Shown piece by piece: positions 10,901 through 18,642 of a stretch of 64,000 nucleotides of DNA. The notes below the pieces were generated by a model. That model was given only the letters and a program-made list of their open reading frames with translations. It was not told the DNA's origin and made no database searches. Position 1 is the first letter of the stretch; every line of letters begins with the position of its first letter. Both the position numbers and the translations under genes were made by a program. This stretch comes from Geminocystis sp. NIES-3709 (GTDB lineage: Bacteria > Cyanobacteriota > Cyanobacteriia > Cyanobacteriales > Cyanobacteriaceae): contig NZ_AP014821.1 of the NCBI RefSeq assembly GCF_001548115.1, forward strand, positions 62,001-126,000, written 5' to 3'.

Positions 10901-11297
10901 AAAATTGGTTTTAGGTGAAAGACCCGATCGAACTTCTTTAGGTAAAGATGGTATCTTAAAAAGAATATACGATCGATTTGTGAAAATTGTCAATAATGCA
11001 CAACAGAGACAAAATGTCAAAGAAAAACAGCAATTATTGGCACAAAAAATCAACGAAAAACAAAAACTATTAACTGCAGAAAATAATATAAATAATGTCA
11101 AAAATAAAGAAGTTTTAGAAGTAGATATTATTGCCGATACTGGGGATAATTCTATTCAAATAACAGAAGAAATTGATAAAGAATTTATCACAAGATGGGA
11201 AGGAGTAAATATAGTTCAATTAATGCAATGGTATGAAAAAGGAATGTTAAATGACGATGAATTTGAAAAAGCAAAAAAAATTATTGGAGGTTTATAG
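7932..11297 (+). CDS. Large tubulin/FtsZ-superfamily protein (FtsZ-like, Tubulin_2 type)
   Basis: A 1121-aa cytoplasmic protein. The N-terminal GTPase fold is shown by the glycine-rich nucleotide loop GLGGTG at residues 21-26, a following strand VSFVHIDTD (about 50-58), and the tubulin signature GGTGSG at residues 193-198 in the context GSLCGGTGSGTF. The long remainder is charged and rich in predicted helix. The last ~30 residues (LMQWYEKGMLNDDEFEKAKK) resemble a SHOCT oligomerisation motif. FtsZ is about 400 aa and TubZ about 480, so this belongs to the large divergent tubulin-like families. Its neighbours (vWA before, MotA/TolQ-like and OmpA-like after) match a multicomponent membrane-remodelling neighbourhood predicted in the literature. 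GTP binding is likely from the motifs; polymerisation is inference. Confidence 0.85.
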   Translation: MPNNQATETKTLNIKRTICIGLGGTGRDILMQIRRLIVDRYGKLNELPVVSFVHIDTDKGASQVTGLKTGDTYHGENILFKPSETVTATMNKQEIDDLTKGLERRSEYERQSPYDHIGSWFPKQTLKDVKSIENGAGAIRPVGRLAFFHNYTKIQSSIDTAENTTVGHGQKLLTKNIVVESGTNIIIVGSLCGGTGSGTFIDMAYSLRQKYGYEIDSEITGYLIIAPELYGNTPSVKANTYAALKELNYYTAQGTTFNANYDPVNLFSVTENRPPFDFVYLVGNRTNSGHKIVKKEKLCQVIAHKIFADFAEEISGNIKGHRDNVKKYFSVYDEHPRPNAQRYLTFGLSKIYFPRDLTIAICLNKVKIKLINFWLYGEGQSPDSAELLDKFLLNWQSQNETNPNIFKAKLEAITVENDKTFKQVLKNWLNRNQGEIENCKNADDRQRFIDKMRSELKSQFKKVQFGETENIRGVWLTQLQKNSLKLEKQFSQDIIDYLAKLLEPANPHFALDNSRGWLEAILTKLNEYVNELEEEKQKTSAFVTIENIEKKWQDSCQRFEDIETDKKGLLGFGGKSNNTKNKEFQETANQSIQEINKLIKRNFDLTLTEESLKIVTNLRYLVQQLKTQASNFYNLLQDLETFYNRKGEDLSHIDDDEINGEAVFEADDNDQYYQTLLPDRERRNLLVEVSHKINESATLPPSLLYFFTAERVIDNKELTQTIDRNIEAKFGDKTFDLTESVVNRFVQKYPFSDGQIRLKQIIDEADVLLPLNSNAPYFVNDADKTKQIIGFKQTDDRENQQFRDLITKGIGINSDVIIPLQTKNEIVIIKEFAGFPLRIVNGLRELREQYDRQKRLYDGYNLHNDSQVFFLDIIPPEGREMELLQDNFYTCLAFGKIQKTGDNKNYYLELEDKLRGEFYQVEISSIWEESLETITQNDTIKNYLIDTVKNIEEEVKENPNSFQEIYYPNLIKFVDELEKLTEYDINYNQKKLVLGERPDRTSLGKDGILKRIYDRFVKIVNNAQQRQNVKEKQQLLAQKINEKQKLLTAENNINNVKNKEVLEVDIIADTGDNSIQITEEIDKEFITRWEGVNIVQLMQWYEKGMLNDDEFEKAKKIIGGL

Positions 11298-11315
11298 TTA
11301 TTAAAAATTAGGAGA

Positions 11316-11431
11316 TATAGCAATTCTCGTTATGGTGAGGTACAAAAATTATCAGTATCGGGGAATAGGGAGTAGGCAATGGTAAATTGGATAAAAAAAC
11401 TGTACCTCATACTTTTAAGAAACACTATATA
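11316..11431 (+). repeat. MITE-like repeat family A, copy 1
   Basis: An element of about 116 bp that begins with tatagcaattctcgttatgg and ends with cactata. It contains inverted gaggtac/gtacctc segments that can form a hairpin. A second copy lies inverted at 63288-63390. It sits just before the MotA/TolQ-like gene and explains why the open frame extends upstream of the likely ATG at 11456. Confidence 0.6.
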
Positions 11432-11455
11432 TTATTTATAATAATCATAAAAATC

Positions 11456-13078
11456 ATGTTAGAAGTCTTAAAACTTTTTCCGTCTTATTTAGTAATCATT
11501 ACTTTTTTGTTGGTTATTTTACCAACTTTTATTATTGCATCAATGCGCATTTCTTTATATCAACATTTACGAGATTTAGAGAAGAAAACACGGAGATTAG
11601 TTAAAGGGGATAGTGAAGGAATACAACCAAGATTTATTAATGTTTTACAGCAACGATTTGCTAAGACAAGTCAACAGATTGAAAATGTTAATACTATTGC
11701 TTTAATTGATGGTATTTATCATCAAGAAACTTTTACTTCTTTTCGGTTTAATATTCGTTGTGAAGAGGGAGAATATATCACAAAAACTTTGCCTAATTTA
11801 TTGTTAGCTTTCGGCTTATTAGGGACATTTTTAGGTATAACGACTAATTTATATAGTATCAGTCAAATTATTAATCAAGGTAGTGGAGATATTGGTGATT
11901 TAACCAGTAAATTAGAAAGCCCTTTACAAAGTATGGGGATTGCTTTTATTACCAGTTTAATCGCTTTAATTTGTAGTTCAATCTTAACAGTAAATAACTT
12001 AAAACATAATATTAATTTAGAGAAAAATTCTTTACTTAACAACTTAGAAGATTATCTCGATAATATTTATAAACCTTTGGTAGAAGGTGACACCAGATTA
12101 GATAAAGCTGTTAACAAAATGGTAAATCAACAACATGAATTTTTAGAGAGATTTCATGAAAAAGTAGGGAAAGTTTTAGAGGGAACTTTTAAACAAGCGG
12201 CAGATAAAATTGCCAATGAAAATCAAAAATCTCAACAGTTAGCTTATCAAGTTTATCAAAGTTTATTAGATGCTTCTGGTGCTATTCATTCGGGAGCAAA
12301 TATTTTTAAAGACTCTATAGTTAAGTTAGAAAATGAAGTACAAAATCTTCAAAATATCATGCCTATTTTCAGACAAAATATCGAAAGTTTTGATAAAAGT
12401 TCTAATCTTATATTAACGGCTTCTAGGAATATTAAAGAAAGTAAGTTTAGTGAAAATTTAGAAAAAATTACTGTTGATTTAGCCGGAACTCAAAGTAAGT
12501 TTACAGAAGCAACAAAGTTATTAGCTAATTGTACTTTAGCGATGGCAAATCATAATGAAAAAGCTACTAATTTAGCTCAACAAGTCTATGAAGAATTTAA
12601 AGCATCTACTGCTACATTAGCGACAAGTTCGATCGAATTTGTCTATTCAGCTAAAATAATTAGAGATAGTAAATTTAACGAGAATTTAGCTAAAAGCACT
12701 GATAATTTAGCTACTATTCAGAAACTATTTCTGGAAACAATTAAAACTCTAAATGAGGTAGTAAAACCCATCGCTATTAATGTGAAAACTTTAGAAGTTT
12801 CTACCGATAAAATGGTAAAATTAGCCCAAAATGTTAATCAAATTCAATCTAATATGAACACCATTAACGATCGATACTTAGAAATGAAAAATACCAGTCG
12901 AGAAGTTTTATTAAAAGTAGGCGAAAATTCCGTTAAAAATATTACTAATTATTCAGAATTATTCAACAATCTAAAAAAAATAAATCAACAGTTAGAAGAA
13001 AGACTAAAATTATTAGAAAATAACGAAAAATTATTATTAACTATTCTTCAAAAAATGTTTGAAAAATTCGATAATTAA
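11456..13078 (+). CDS. MotA/TolQ/ExbB (ZorA-like) membrane protein with long coiled-coil tail
   Basis: A 540-aa inner-membrane protein. Transmembrane helices are visible at about residues 8-30 (FPSYLVIITFLLVILPTF), 115-140 (LLLAFGLLGTFLGITTNLYS) and 160-185 (SMGIAFITSLIALICSSIL). The last two form the typical MotA/TolQ/ExbB pair. From about residue 210 to the end the protein is helical with repeated weak motifs (NIKESKFSENL, KIIRDSKFNENL), which suggests a long cytoplasmic coiled-coil tail, as in ZorA of the Zorya anti-phage motor. The ATG at 11456 is chosen because the upstream part of the frame lies in a repeat element. It should form the stator with the OmpA-domain partner directly downstream. 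ZorC, ZorD or ZorE genes are not present here, so this is not a canonical Zorya locus. Confidence 0.8.
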   Translation: MLEVLKLFPSYLVIITFLLVILPTFIIASMRISLYQHLRDLEKKTRRLVKGDSEGIQPRFINVLQQRFAKTSQQIENVNTIALIDGIYHQETFTSFRFNIRCEEGEYITKTLPNLLLAFGLLGTFLGITTNLYSISQIINQGSGDIGDLTSKLESPLQSMGIAFITSLIALICSSILTVNNLKHNINLEKNSLLNNLEDYLDNIYKPLVEGDTRLDKAVNKMVNQQHEFLERFHEKVGKVLEGTFKQAADKIANENQKSQQLAYQVYQSLLDASGAIHSGANIFKDSIVKLENEVQNLQNIMPIFRQNIESFDKSSNLILTASRNIKESKFSENLEKITVDLAGTQSKFTEATKLLANCTLAMANHNEKATNLAQQVYEEFKASTATLATSSIEFVYSAKIIRDSKFNENLAKSTDNLATIQKLFLETIKTLNEVVKPIAINVKTLEVSTDKMVKLAQNVNQIQSNMNTINDRYLEMKNTSREVLLKVGENSVKNITNYSELFNNLKKINQQLEERLKLLENNEKLLLTILQKMFEKFDN

Positions 13079-13187
13079 AACCATTAATTTTACAAGTAAT
13101 ATTCTTCTATTACCTAACTCTTAACCTCATCAAAAGGCTATGAGGGAAATCTTATTAATTACTATATTAAAATTTTATCATAAAAAT

Positions 13188-13817
13188 ATGAGAACCCTTC
13201 GATCGAGATCAAGAAACACCACTGAAAATCAAGAATTAGATGTCTTTCCTTCGTTTACAGATTTGATGTCTAATGCCTTTATGATTATGAGTTTATTATT
13301 ATTATTAGCCTTATTTCAATCTTTAGAATTAAATCGTAGATTGCAGTCAGCTACACCTATTATAATTGATGAAAAATCAGGGAATTTTAAGTTTAAATCA
13401 GGAAGTGCTGAGTTAAATTTATATTTTAAAGAATACTTAAATAAGCAAATTATTCCTCAAATAGAACAAATTATTCAAGAAAGAGATATAGATTTTATTC
13501 AAGTGATTGGACATACAGACGGACAAGTTTTAGGCTTAACAGGAAACCTAGATCAAAACTTAGAAAAAACAGCACAAAATCAACTAAAAGTCAACCAATT
13601 AAATGCTGGTTCAAACGCAGATTTAGCTTTAATGAGAGCCTTAGCTGTAGTGCAAGAATTGCAATTAAATCAAGACTTAAAAAATGTTAAGTTTAGAGCT
13701 TATTCGGCGGCTCAATTATACTTACCATCAGGAGAATTAGCCCCTTTAAATCGTCAAGCAGATGAAACCAGAAGACGTATAGAAATTCGTTTTATTCCTC
13801 CAGGTAAAAATAATTAA
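13188..13817 (+). CDS. MotB/ZorB-like OmpA-domain protein
   Basis: An inner-membrane protein with one N-terminal transmembrane helix and a periplasmic OmpA/MotB peptidoglycan-binding domain. The helix carries an aspartate at its start (FTDLMSNAFMIMSLLLLLAL), in the position of the ion-carrying Asp of MotB/ZorB/TolR. The OmpA domain is shown by VIGHTDG, the NADLALMRALAVVQ helix and the final ETRRRIEIRF. I prefer the ATG at 13188 (about 210 aa); an ATG at 13140 (225 aa) is possible, but it lies at the edge of a dispersed repeat. The gene follows the MotA/TolQ-like gene by about 110 bp on the same strand, and the two should work as an ion-driven pair anchored to the cell wall. Confidence 0.82.
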   Translation: MRTLRSRSRNTTENQELDVFPSFTDLMSNAFMIMSLLLLLALFQSLELNRRLQSATPIIIDEKSGNFKFKSGSAELNLYFKEYLNKQIIPQIEQIIQERDIDFIQVIGHTDGQVLGLTGNLDQNLEKTAQNQLKVNQLNAGSNADLALMRALAVVQELQLNQDLKNVKFRAYSAAQLYLPSGELAPLNRQADETRRRIEIRFIPPGKNN

Positions 13818-13846
13818 GGCTCTTTTACAGTAGTTATGATAAATCT

Positions 13847-14002
13847 TCAAGATACAGCCCAGTTTAATAAGATCCTTCCCTGAAAATTATCAAAATTTGT
13901 CATGGCATAAGCTCTTCTCTTAATTAGCTTAATTTTTTGATTAATTCCTTCTACAGTACCTTGACTTGTTTGATTATCAAAATAACCTAATATTTCCCCT
14001 AT
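13847..14002 (-). pseudogene. ISL3-family transposase, C-terminal relic
   Basis: The reverse complement reads ILGYFDNQTSQGTVEGINQK, then continues through IKLIKRRAYAMTNFDNF and ends at a stop at 13847-13849. This is the conserved C-terminus of ISL3-family transposases. The frame hits a stop at 14003-14005, and nothing recognisable remains upstream, so only about 50 codons are left. It lies between the OmpA gene and the pore-forming protein and marks past IS activity in this gap (13818-14213). The rest of the gap has a short open frame (13966-14205) that I do not regard as a gene. Confidence 0.8.
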
Positions 14003-14213
14003 CTACCTCCTTATGGTGTCGCAACTTTTGGGAAAATATTGCTGTGCTTCATTTTAAAGGAAATCGATCGCTACTAAAGCCACTACACTATAGTAAAAAC
14101 ATCCTGATTGTATTTATTATTAATAATTGTTACAACTATTACTTTTATTTATTTATTTTATGTATTATACACTCGCTGATTGGATATTTTATTATTAAGT
14201 ACTAAAAAAATCG

Positions 14214-17200
14214 ATGACTTCTACAAATACAGTTCAGTTGATTCGAGATGACTTAGAATATAGACCTCCTTATCAAAATATTAATCCCGAAAACTTTAAC
14301 CTTGAACAATTAATCTTAGCAGGGGCAATCATTAGAGAAATAGACGATGGGCGCCCTCGTAATCCCGCAGAATTTTCGATCGATCCCAATCAGTTTGATA
14401 AGTATCCTTTTAATCGTCCCGCTTTTGATAATGCCAGATTTGATTTAAGAAATATTAAATATTTATTTCCCACCGTTCCTCCTAAATTTATTGACGATAA
14501 TGGTGATTTAGATCGTACGAGAATCACGATTCAACAAGTAGCAATTACATCTCGTACCATTACCAACTCCTCTGATACCCCCATAGAACAAACAATTCAG
14601 ACCAGTTTTACTGCTGAAGAGCAAAGAGCTTACACTCAAACCTACGGCTGGAAAGTAGGAGCGAACGTAGGATTAACGGGTAAAGTTCCCGTTCCCAAAA
14701 TTGCAGGTTCTGAAATCGGTGGTAGTGTGGGTTTAGACTTTTCCTATTCTTCAGAAGTTACGGATAACAAAGAGGAAAAAACATCTCGAACCGAACAATA
14801 TACTAAAAATTTTCAGATTCCTCCCAGAAAAACATACAGAATTATAGCTATATCGGAAACTGGACATTTTCAAACCAAATTTGAACCAGTAATGATAACG
14901 GGTAATATCGCCATCACGAAAGAAACTGCCGAACGATGGAGAGATACTGGGCAAAAGGTAGCAGAGTTTTTTTCTGGGGGGTTACATATTCCTTCCAATG
15001 CGAGGACATTAGCAACAAACATAACGAAAAACTATACCATAGGTGATATTGCTTTTAATCTCGATCGTCATACTAGATTAGACTTGACCTTACAAAAGTT
15101 TAGACCCCAAACTGATTGGAGCTATGGTGCTGATGCCTTATTTATTCCTGGTCGTAGTGCAACTGAATATTATGATAATCCCAATTTGAGATTGAAAGTC
15201 AGCACTGATGAAGGTCTGAAAATGCAAGCCGCAACAAGGTTTACCACTGGTATCAGAAGCAGAAAAGTGGTAGATACTTGGGCAGGATCGCTAAAATATG
15301 ACGGTATGGCTGATGGAAAACTAAATAGTCCCTTGGCTTATTTTGATTCTGGTTTACACGTCAAGATTATCTCTTTTTCCAATGTGGATGAAAGAATTAT
15401 TGATCTTCAGAGTGGTATTTTGGGAGATGACGGATTTTTTTTCCTTCCTAATGTTGAACCGGATGTTTTGGAAGATGGTACGGAAGTTATGCTTGGTATG
15501 GAGGGAACTTCTGAGGATGATCTCATGAGAGGGGATCAAGAAGACAATTATTTCGCAGGGGAAAATGGAAATGACTCGATCGAAGCAGAAACAGGGAATG
15601 ATCTAATTTTTGGTGGCAATGGCAATGATAGTCTATATGGCGGAGATGGAAATGATTTGATTCAAGGTGATGATGGAGATGATTTGATTCAAGGTGATGA
15701 TGGAAATGATAATTTATATGGTGCAGAAGGCAATAATGTTGTAGAAGGTGGAGACGGTGATGATTTTATCAGGGGAGGCGATGATGATGACATACTTGAT
15801 GGACAAGGAGAAAATGATGTTATAGAAGGGGTAGAGGGGAATGATTTTATCAATGGTGGCGATGGAGACGACATACTTGATGGAGGCGCTGGAAATGATA
15901 GTATCTACGGAGATGAAGGCAACGATTATATTACGGTTACGGAGGGTAATAATTACCTTGATGGCGGTACAGGAGATGATGTTATCCTTGCTGGAAGTGG
16001 CAATGATACAATTTTAGGCGGTGAAGGGAATGATTTAATTGATGGTGGTAACGGTGATGATGTTTTAATGGGTGTGAGTGGAGAAAATATATTAAGAGGA
16101 GGAGAGGGAAATGATACTATTTATGGTGGTTCTGGAAAAGATGAAATTTATGGTGGTGCAGGAAATGATGTTATTGTACTGCAAAATGTCTGGAGTGGCT
16201 TCGATCGTTTTCTTGGTGGTGGAGAAGGTTTTGACACAATCCGTCTTGTTAATCCGTCATCAACAGTATGGGATTTAACAGAAGATACCTTTATTCGAGA
16301 AAATATAGAGCAGATTGACTTATCCGAAAGTAATATTCAACTTAAATTAGGTGTGCCGAATATACTCAATTCCGTTGGTTTTGTGGGAGCAGACAATTCC
16401 CTTGAAAGAATTACCGGTAACGAGCTATCCAATGTTACTCTCTATGGAAGTCAATGGCAAAAATCAGAAAATTCGATCGACATCGGTGATCAAACATTCT
16501 TTTCTTACTTGCATCCTTCTATCAGCGAGTCTTTGTTGATTGAATCGGAAATAAATGTAAACTTTGAAAATACTGAGCCTGTTGCTTTTGACGATATAGC
16601 TTTGTACTCTCAAGGAGAGTCTATTAATGTCTTAGAAAATGACGGAGATGTTGATATTGATACTCTCTCGGTGCAGGAAGTCACTAACGGTCAATATGGT
16701 ACTGTTAGTATTAATGACGATGGTACGATTCGCTATACTGCCAATGATGATTTCAATTTCGATCGAGCGGATAGTTTTACTTACACTGTCAGCGATGGTA
16801 TCGATACCTCTACTGCAACGGTGAATATGTATCTGAAAGCTCCAGAAGAACCGGAAATTTCATCTATTTATCGTTTCCGTAATAATGATGGTGGTTATCT
16901 ATATACTGGTATAGAAGAAAGACAAGTAGTATTGGAAAATTTCCCCAATTTTACGGAGGAGGGAATTGCCTTTTCCATGGTGATGGAATATGAGGATTAT
17001 TTGAATCCAATTTACCGTTTTCAAAACTTAAACCACCTAGGAAGTTATCTTTATGTAGGGGAGCAAGAAAGAGATAGTATATTACAAAACTATCCGAACT
17101 TCAGAGAGGAAGGAATTGCTTTTTATACCTTTGATAGTGTTGCTAATGTTTCTGAAAGTATTTATCGTTTCCAAAATGCAGATTTACCCGGTACTTATAT

Positions 17201-17300
17201 TTATGTAGGTAGCGAAGAAAGGGAAAATATTTTAGAAAACTATCCGAACTTCAGAGAGGAAGGAATTGCTTTTCAATCTTTACCTTTCAGTAGTTTATAG
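14214..17300 (+). CDS. Aerolysin/ETX-like pore-forming module fused to RTX repeats
   Basis: A 1028-aa protein. Residues ~105-245 show the pattern of the aerolysin/ETX-MTX2 beta-pore family: NSSDTPIEQTIQTSF, then the Ser/Thr/Gly-rich alternating strands YGWKVGANVGL and GGSVGLDFSYSS, then FQIPPRKTYRI, the usual 'PP-k-t-v' turn. Residues ~430-660 are nonapeptide RTX repeats (GGxGNDxI) that bind calcium and mark type I secretion. Residues ~785-873 form a cadherin/VCBS-like domain (INVLENDGD, FTYTVSDG). Three C-terminal ~45-aa repeats (885-1020) match those ending the giant gene at 2-6070. No Sec signal peptide is seen. The ATG at 14214 gives full domains; no clear Shine-Dalgarno. It may be a secreted toxin, or a self- or prey-directed pore protein. 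The pore-former call rests on pattern recognition, not a search. Confidence 0.75.
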   Translation: MTSTNTVQLIRDDLEYRPPYQNINPENFNLEQLILAGAIIREIDDGRPRNPAEFSIDPNQFDKYPFNRPAFDNARFDLRNIKYLFPTVPPKFIDDNGDLDRTRITIQQVAITSRTITNSSDTPIEQTIQTSFTAEEQRAYTQTYGWKVGANVGLTGKVPVPKIAGSEIGGSVGLDFSYSSEVTDNKEEKTSRTEQYTKNFQIPPRKTYRIIAISETGHFQTKFEPVMITGNIAITKETAERWRDTGQKVAEFFSGGLHIPSNARTLATNITKNYTIGDIAFNLDRHTRLDLTLQKFRPQTDWSYGADALFIPGRSATEYYDNPNLRLKVSTDEGLKMQAATRFTTGIRSRKVVDTWAGSLKYDGMADGKLNSPLAYFDSGLHVKIISFSNVDERIIDLQSGILGDDGFFFLPNVEPDVLEDGTEVMLGMEGTSEDDLMRGDQEDNYFAGENGNDSIEAETGNDLIFGGNGNDSLYGGDGNDLIQGDDGDDLIQGDDGNDNLYGAEGNNVVEGGDGDDFIRGGDDDDILDGQGENDVIEGVEGNDFINGGDGDDILDGGAGNDSIYGDEGNDYITVTEGNNYLDGGTGDDVILAGSGNDTILGGEGNDLIDGGNGDDVLMGVSGENILRGGEGNDTIYGGSGKDEIYGGAGNDVIVLQNVWSGFDRFLGGGEGFDTIRLVNPSSTVWDLTEDTFIRENIEQIDLSESNIQLKLGVPNILNSVGFVGADNSLERITGNELSNVTLYGSQWQKSENSIDIGDQTFFSYLHPSISESLLIESEINVNFENTEPVAFDDIALYSQGESINVLENDGDVDIDTLSVQEVTNGQYGTVSINDDGTIRYTANDDFNFDRADSFTYTVSDGIDTSTATVNMYLKAPEEPEISSIYRFRNNDGGYLYTGIEERQVVLENFPNFTEEGIAFSMVMEYEDYLNPIYRFQNLNHLGSYLYVGEQERDSILQNYPNFREEGIAFYTFDSVANVSESIYRFQNADLPGTYIYVGSEERENILENYPNFREEGIAFQSLPFSSL

Positions 17301-17305
17301 TTAGG

Positions 17306-17350
17306 CGGTGCTAAAAAAGCATTCTGATGAAGGTAGGAGTCAGGAGACGG
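17306..17350 (+). repeat. Dispersed repeat family B, downstream of the pore-former stop
   Basis: The segment ggtgctaaaaaagcattctg followed by atgaaggtaggagtcagg matches repeats at 28214-28262, 48933-48972 and 52645-52695. In all four the orientation follows the upstream gene and the repeat starts within a few tens of bases of its stop codon. Confidence 0.55.
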
Positions 17351-17531
17351 GATACAGGAGATAGTAATAAGAATTGACTCAAACTTATTTGACATTGATT
17401 TTCTTTACAATATCTATTAGGTATTTTTGTTCTAATACAAGGTCTCAGTAGAACCCATTTGATATTTACACCTGTAACTAAAATCATCAAAGGCTTTGAG
17501 GATATTAAAGCATTTCTCTTGAAATCATTAG

Positions 17532-17610
17532 GTAGAGTCGATGGGTGGTATTATCCACCGCACCTCTCTGTTAAATCTGGACGTGCGACTTTCACCGCAT
17601 CCAGCTTCCA
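17532..17610 (-). ncRNA. Group II intron domains V and VI
   Basis: The reverse strand contains the domain V hairpin with the ATGCGGTGAAAGTCGCACGT core (GAAA tetraloop and the catalytic AGC-like base of the stem), followed by a domain VI stem (gtgcggtgga/accacccatcgac) with an internal TAAT that can hold the branch-point A. These two domains are the most conserved part of group II introns and fix the element's strand and 3' end. Confidence 0.85.
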
Positions 17611-17612
17611 AC

Positions 17613-18574
17613 TTAATTAGGGCTTGATTCCCTTTTGTTCATGTGGATGTAGTCGTGGCAACTTTCATGCACAGCTATCAGATTGCTATGTTTCCAGTTT
17701 TGATGATTTCTGTCAATGTGGTGGAGGTGTACTCTTTCCTCATTGATGAATTTCAATCCGCAATGTCCACATGAATGGTGTTGTTTGTCTAGTATTTTGG
17801 CTGTCGTTCCATCGTACATTTTGCTGTTTCTTTTAGACCAGTAAACGGTATCACCATTGTATGGAGACTTATCACCTGCTACCATGACAAATTTGTTCTC
17901 AGAGTAAGAAACGTCAGGGAATGCCTGTTTTATTAACTTGTCCGTTTGGTAACGGTTTAGTTTAGTTTCCTTGTTAAAGACTTTCCACGTTCTGCGTTCT
18001 GTTTGGAACAAATTGTATCCATCCATTTTGCAGTGCTTATGGTAGTTTTTCCAACCTCTGACAATAGGAGCTAATCTCTTAGCTTTTTCTTTTGCACCAT
18101 AATTCGAGTTGTTGACTACTTCTTTGATTTTCTTCTTGACAGCTTTATAATTATCCTTTGATGGGTAACATCTAAATTTGCCATTGTTCCTTTGGACTAT
18201 AAAAGTCCAGCCTAAGAAATCAAATCCGTTCTGAGTGGTTGTAACCTTCGTCTTTTCTTGGCTTACTCGCATTCCTCTTTCAGCTAAAAAATCCTCAACT
18301 TTACCAAGTATCAATTCTGCGTTATCATTAGGTTTGAGAAAGAACACCATATCATCTGCATACCTTACAGACGGATGTATCGACTCAATACCATCCAACG
18401 CTATGTTAGCTAGAAGGGGGCTAACCACGCCTCCTTGTGGTGTTCCTTGTTCTGGGAACTCAGGGTTCACTCCTGCAATTAAACATCTTTGGATGCCTTG
18501 TTTTACACATTGAGGTGCAATTAGGTTATTTAGAATAGCTTTGTGACTAATTCTATCGAAGCATTTTTCTATAT
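17613..18574 (-). pseudogene. ltrA: Group II intron RT-maturase-HNH protein, C-terminal part (split by IS)
   Basis: This piece continues the reverse transcriptase after the IS. It contains the RT palm (DIEKCFDRISH, the GTPQGGVVSPLLANI motif and the catalytic YADDMV), the maturase X region, and a C-terminal HNH endonuclease (CGHCGLKF, HLHHIDRNH, NLIAVHESCHDYIH). All catalytic motifs look intact, so the damage is from the insertion only. The first residues of the open frame (LLLFCLST) come from the IS end. Its N-terminal half is at 19927-20369. Joining the two across the ATAT duplication restores LELDIEKCF. Confidence 0.9.
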
Positions 18575-18590
18575 CGGTACTTAGACAAAA
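18575..18590 (+). repeat. Left terminal inverted repeat of the IS701-like element
   Basis: The 16 bp are the exact reverse complement of 19911-19926. The ATAT target duplication precedes it at 18571-18574. Confidence 0.9.
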
Positions 18591-18642
18591 CAATAACAAC
18601 AATTAAGCTATAATATTTACATTATATTGTTTTTAGGTCAAA

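Noticed and set aside
11387-13817. Canonical Zorya defence system
   Set aside because: ZorA-like and ZorB-like proteins are present, but no ZorC, ZorD or ZorE gene is in the window; the neighbours are vWA and tubulin-like genes instead.
13966-14205. 79-codon open frame before the pore-former
   Set aside because: It overlaps the antisense ISL3 relic and shows no coding signal.
15510-16190. CRISPR-like or tandem DNA repeat in the pore-former gene
   Set aside because: The periodicity comes from codons of RTX nonapeptides (GGxGNDxI) in a coding frame; no CRISPR array was seen in the window.
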